Below are positions 39,638 through 39,681 of a stretch of 39,681 nucleotides of DNA, piece after piece. Within the stretch, counting starts at the first letter, position 1. Every line of letters begins with the position of its first letter. The position numbers were made by a program, and so were the translations under genes. Source of the DNA: Candidatus Avoscillospira stercorigallinarum (GTDB lineage: Bacteria > Bacillota > Clostridia > Oscillospirales > Oscillospiraceae); NCBI GenBank assembly GCA_018713205.1, contig DVFN01000068.1:1-39681 (forward strand), read 5' to 3'. The notes under the pieces were generated by a model that worked only from the letters and a program-made list of their open reading frames with translations, ran no database searches and was not told the origin of the DNA.

Positions 39638-39681
39638 TGGCCCAGGCCAGCTTCTCTTGCCCTTCGGGCAATTCACCTTCA

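Noticed and set aside
39228..39671. 147-codon minus-strand frame at the right end
   Set aside because: It translates repeat caps and palindromes and lacks a ribosome binding site. Its stop lies inside hpf.

Overview
The window looks like chromosome of a GC-rich Clostridia member, most likely an Oscillospiraceae gut anaerobe. This is inference from gene content: a TTG-started pyruvate:ferredoxin oxidoreductase, the rplU-prp-rpmA operon with a cleavable L27 leader, ThiI without a rhodanese domain, long-form HPF, an SLH-domain exoprotein, DUF4364 and DUF1934 proteins, and AGGAGG-type ribosome binding sites with frequent TTG/GTG starts. No rRNA, tRNA, CRISPR array, prophage or plasmid genes were seen.

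Positions 1-6520 are a decaying accessory zone. A truncated CE2-type esterase runs into a palindromic element. The tail of a sugar-binding lipoprotein is joined directly to a YesM-type sensor kinase that lacks both ends, so an uptake operon appears to have collapsed by deletion. An intact nitroreductase follows, then a glycerate kinase broken by one missing base in a G run, its divergent CdaR-type regulator, and a dead IS3-family (IS150-like) element ending 31 bp from gdhA.

Positions 6552-21765 hold intact genes: NADP-type glutamate dehydrogenase behind a consensus promoter; a GH4 glycosidase with a divergent AraC regulator; a large exported phosphodiester-glycosidase/SLH protein; secA, pgeF and an orphan peptide-binding lipoprotein in one direction; and thiI-pncC and yifB in the other.

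Positions 22408-39255 are mostly housekeeping: nifJ, asnA, asnS, a cytidine deaminase-like gene, obg, the L21/Prp/L27 operon, a ddl-DUF1934-PNPOx operon, several small membrane or lipid-anchored proteins, a CAP-domain exoprotein, a DUF4364 regulator and hpf.

The most unusual signal is a mosaic family of intergenic hairpin repeats. I count 11 loci with about 30 hairpins, all to the right of 18.2 kb. Each hairpin has a constant GTAGGGGC flank and a stem whose sequence differs between copies but stays palindromic. The hairpins cap a few recurring core sequences in different combinations and orientations. This pattern suggests selection on structure. It resembles REP/BIME elements, but no REP-associated transposase is present here.
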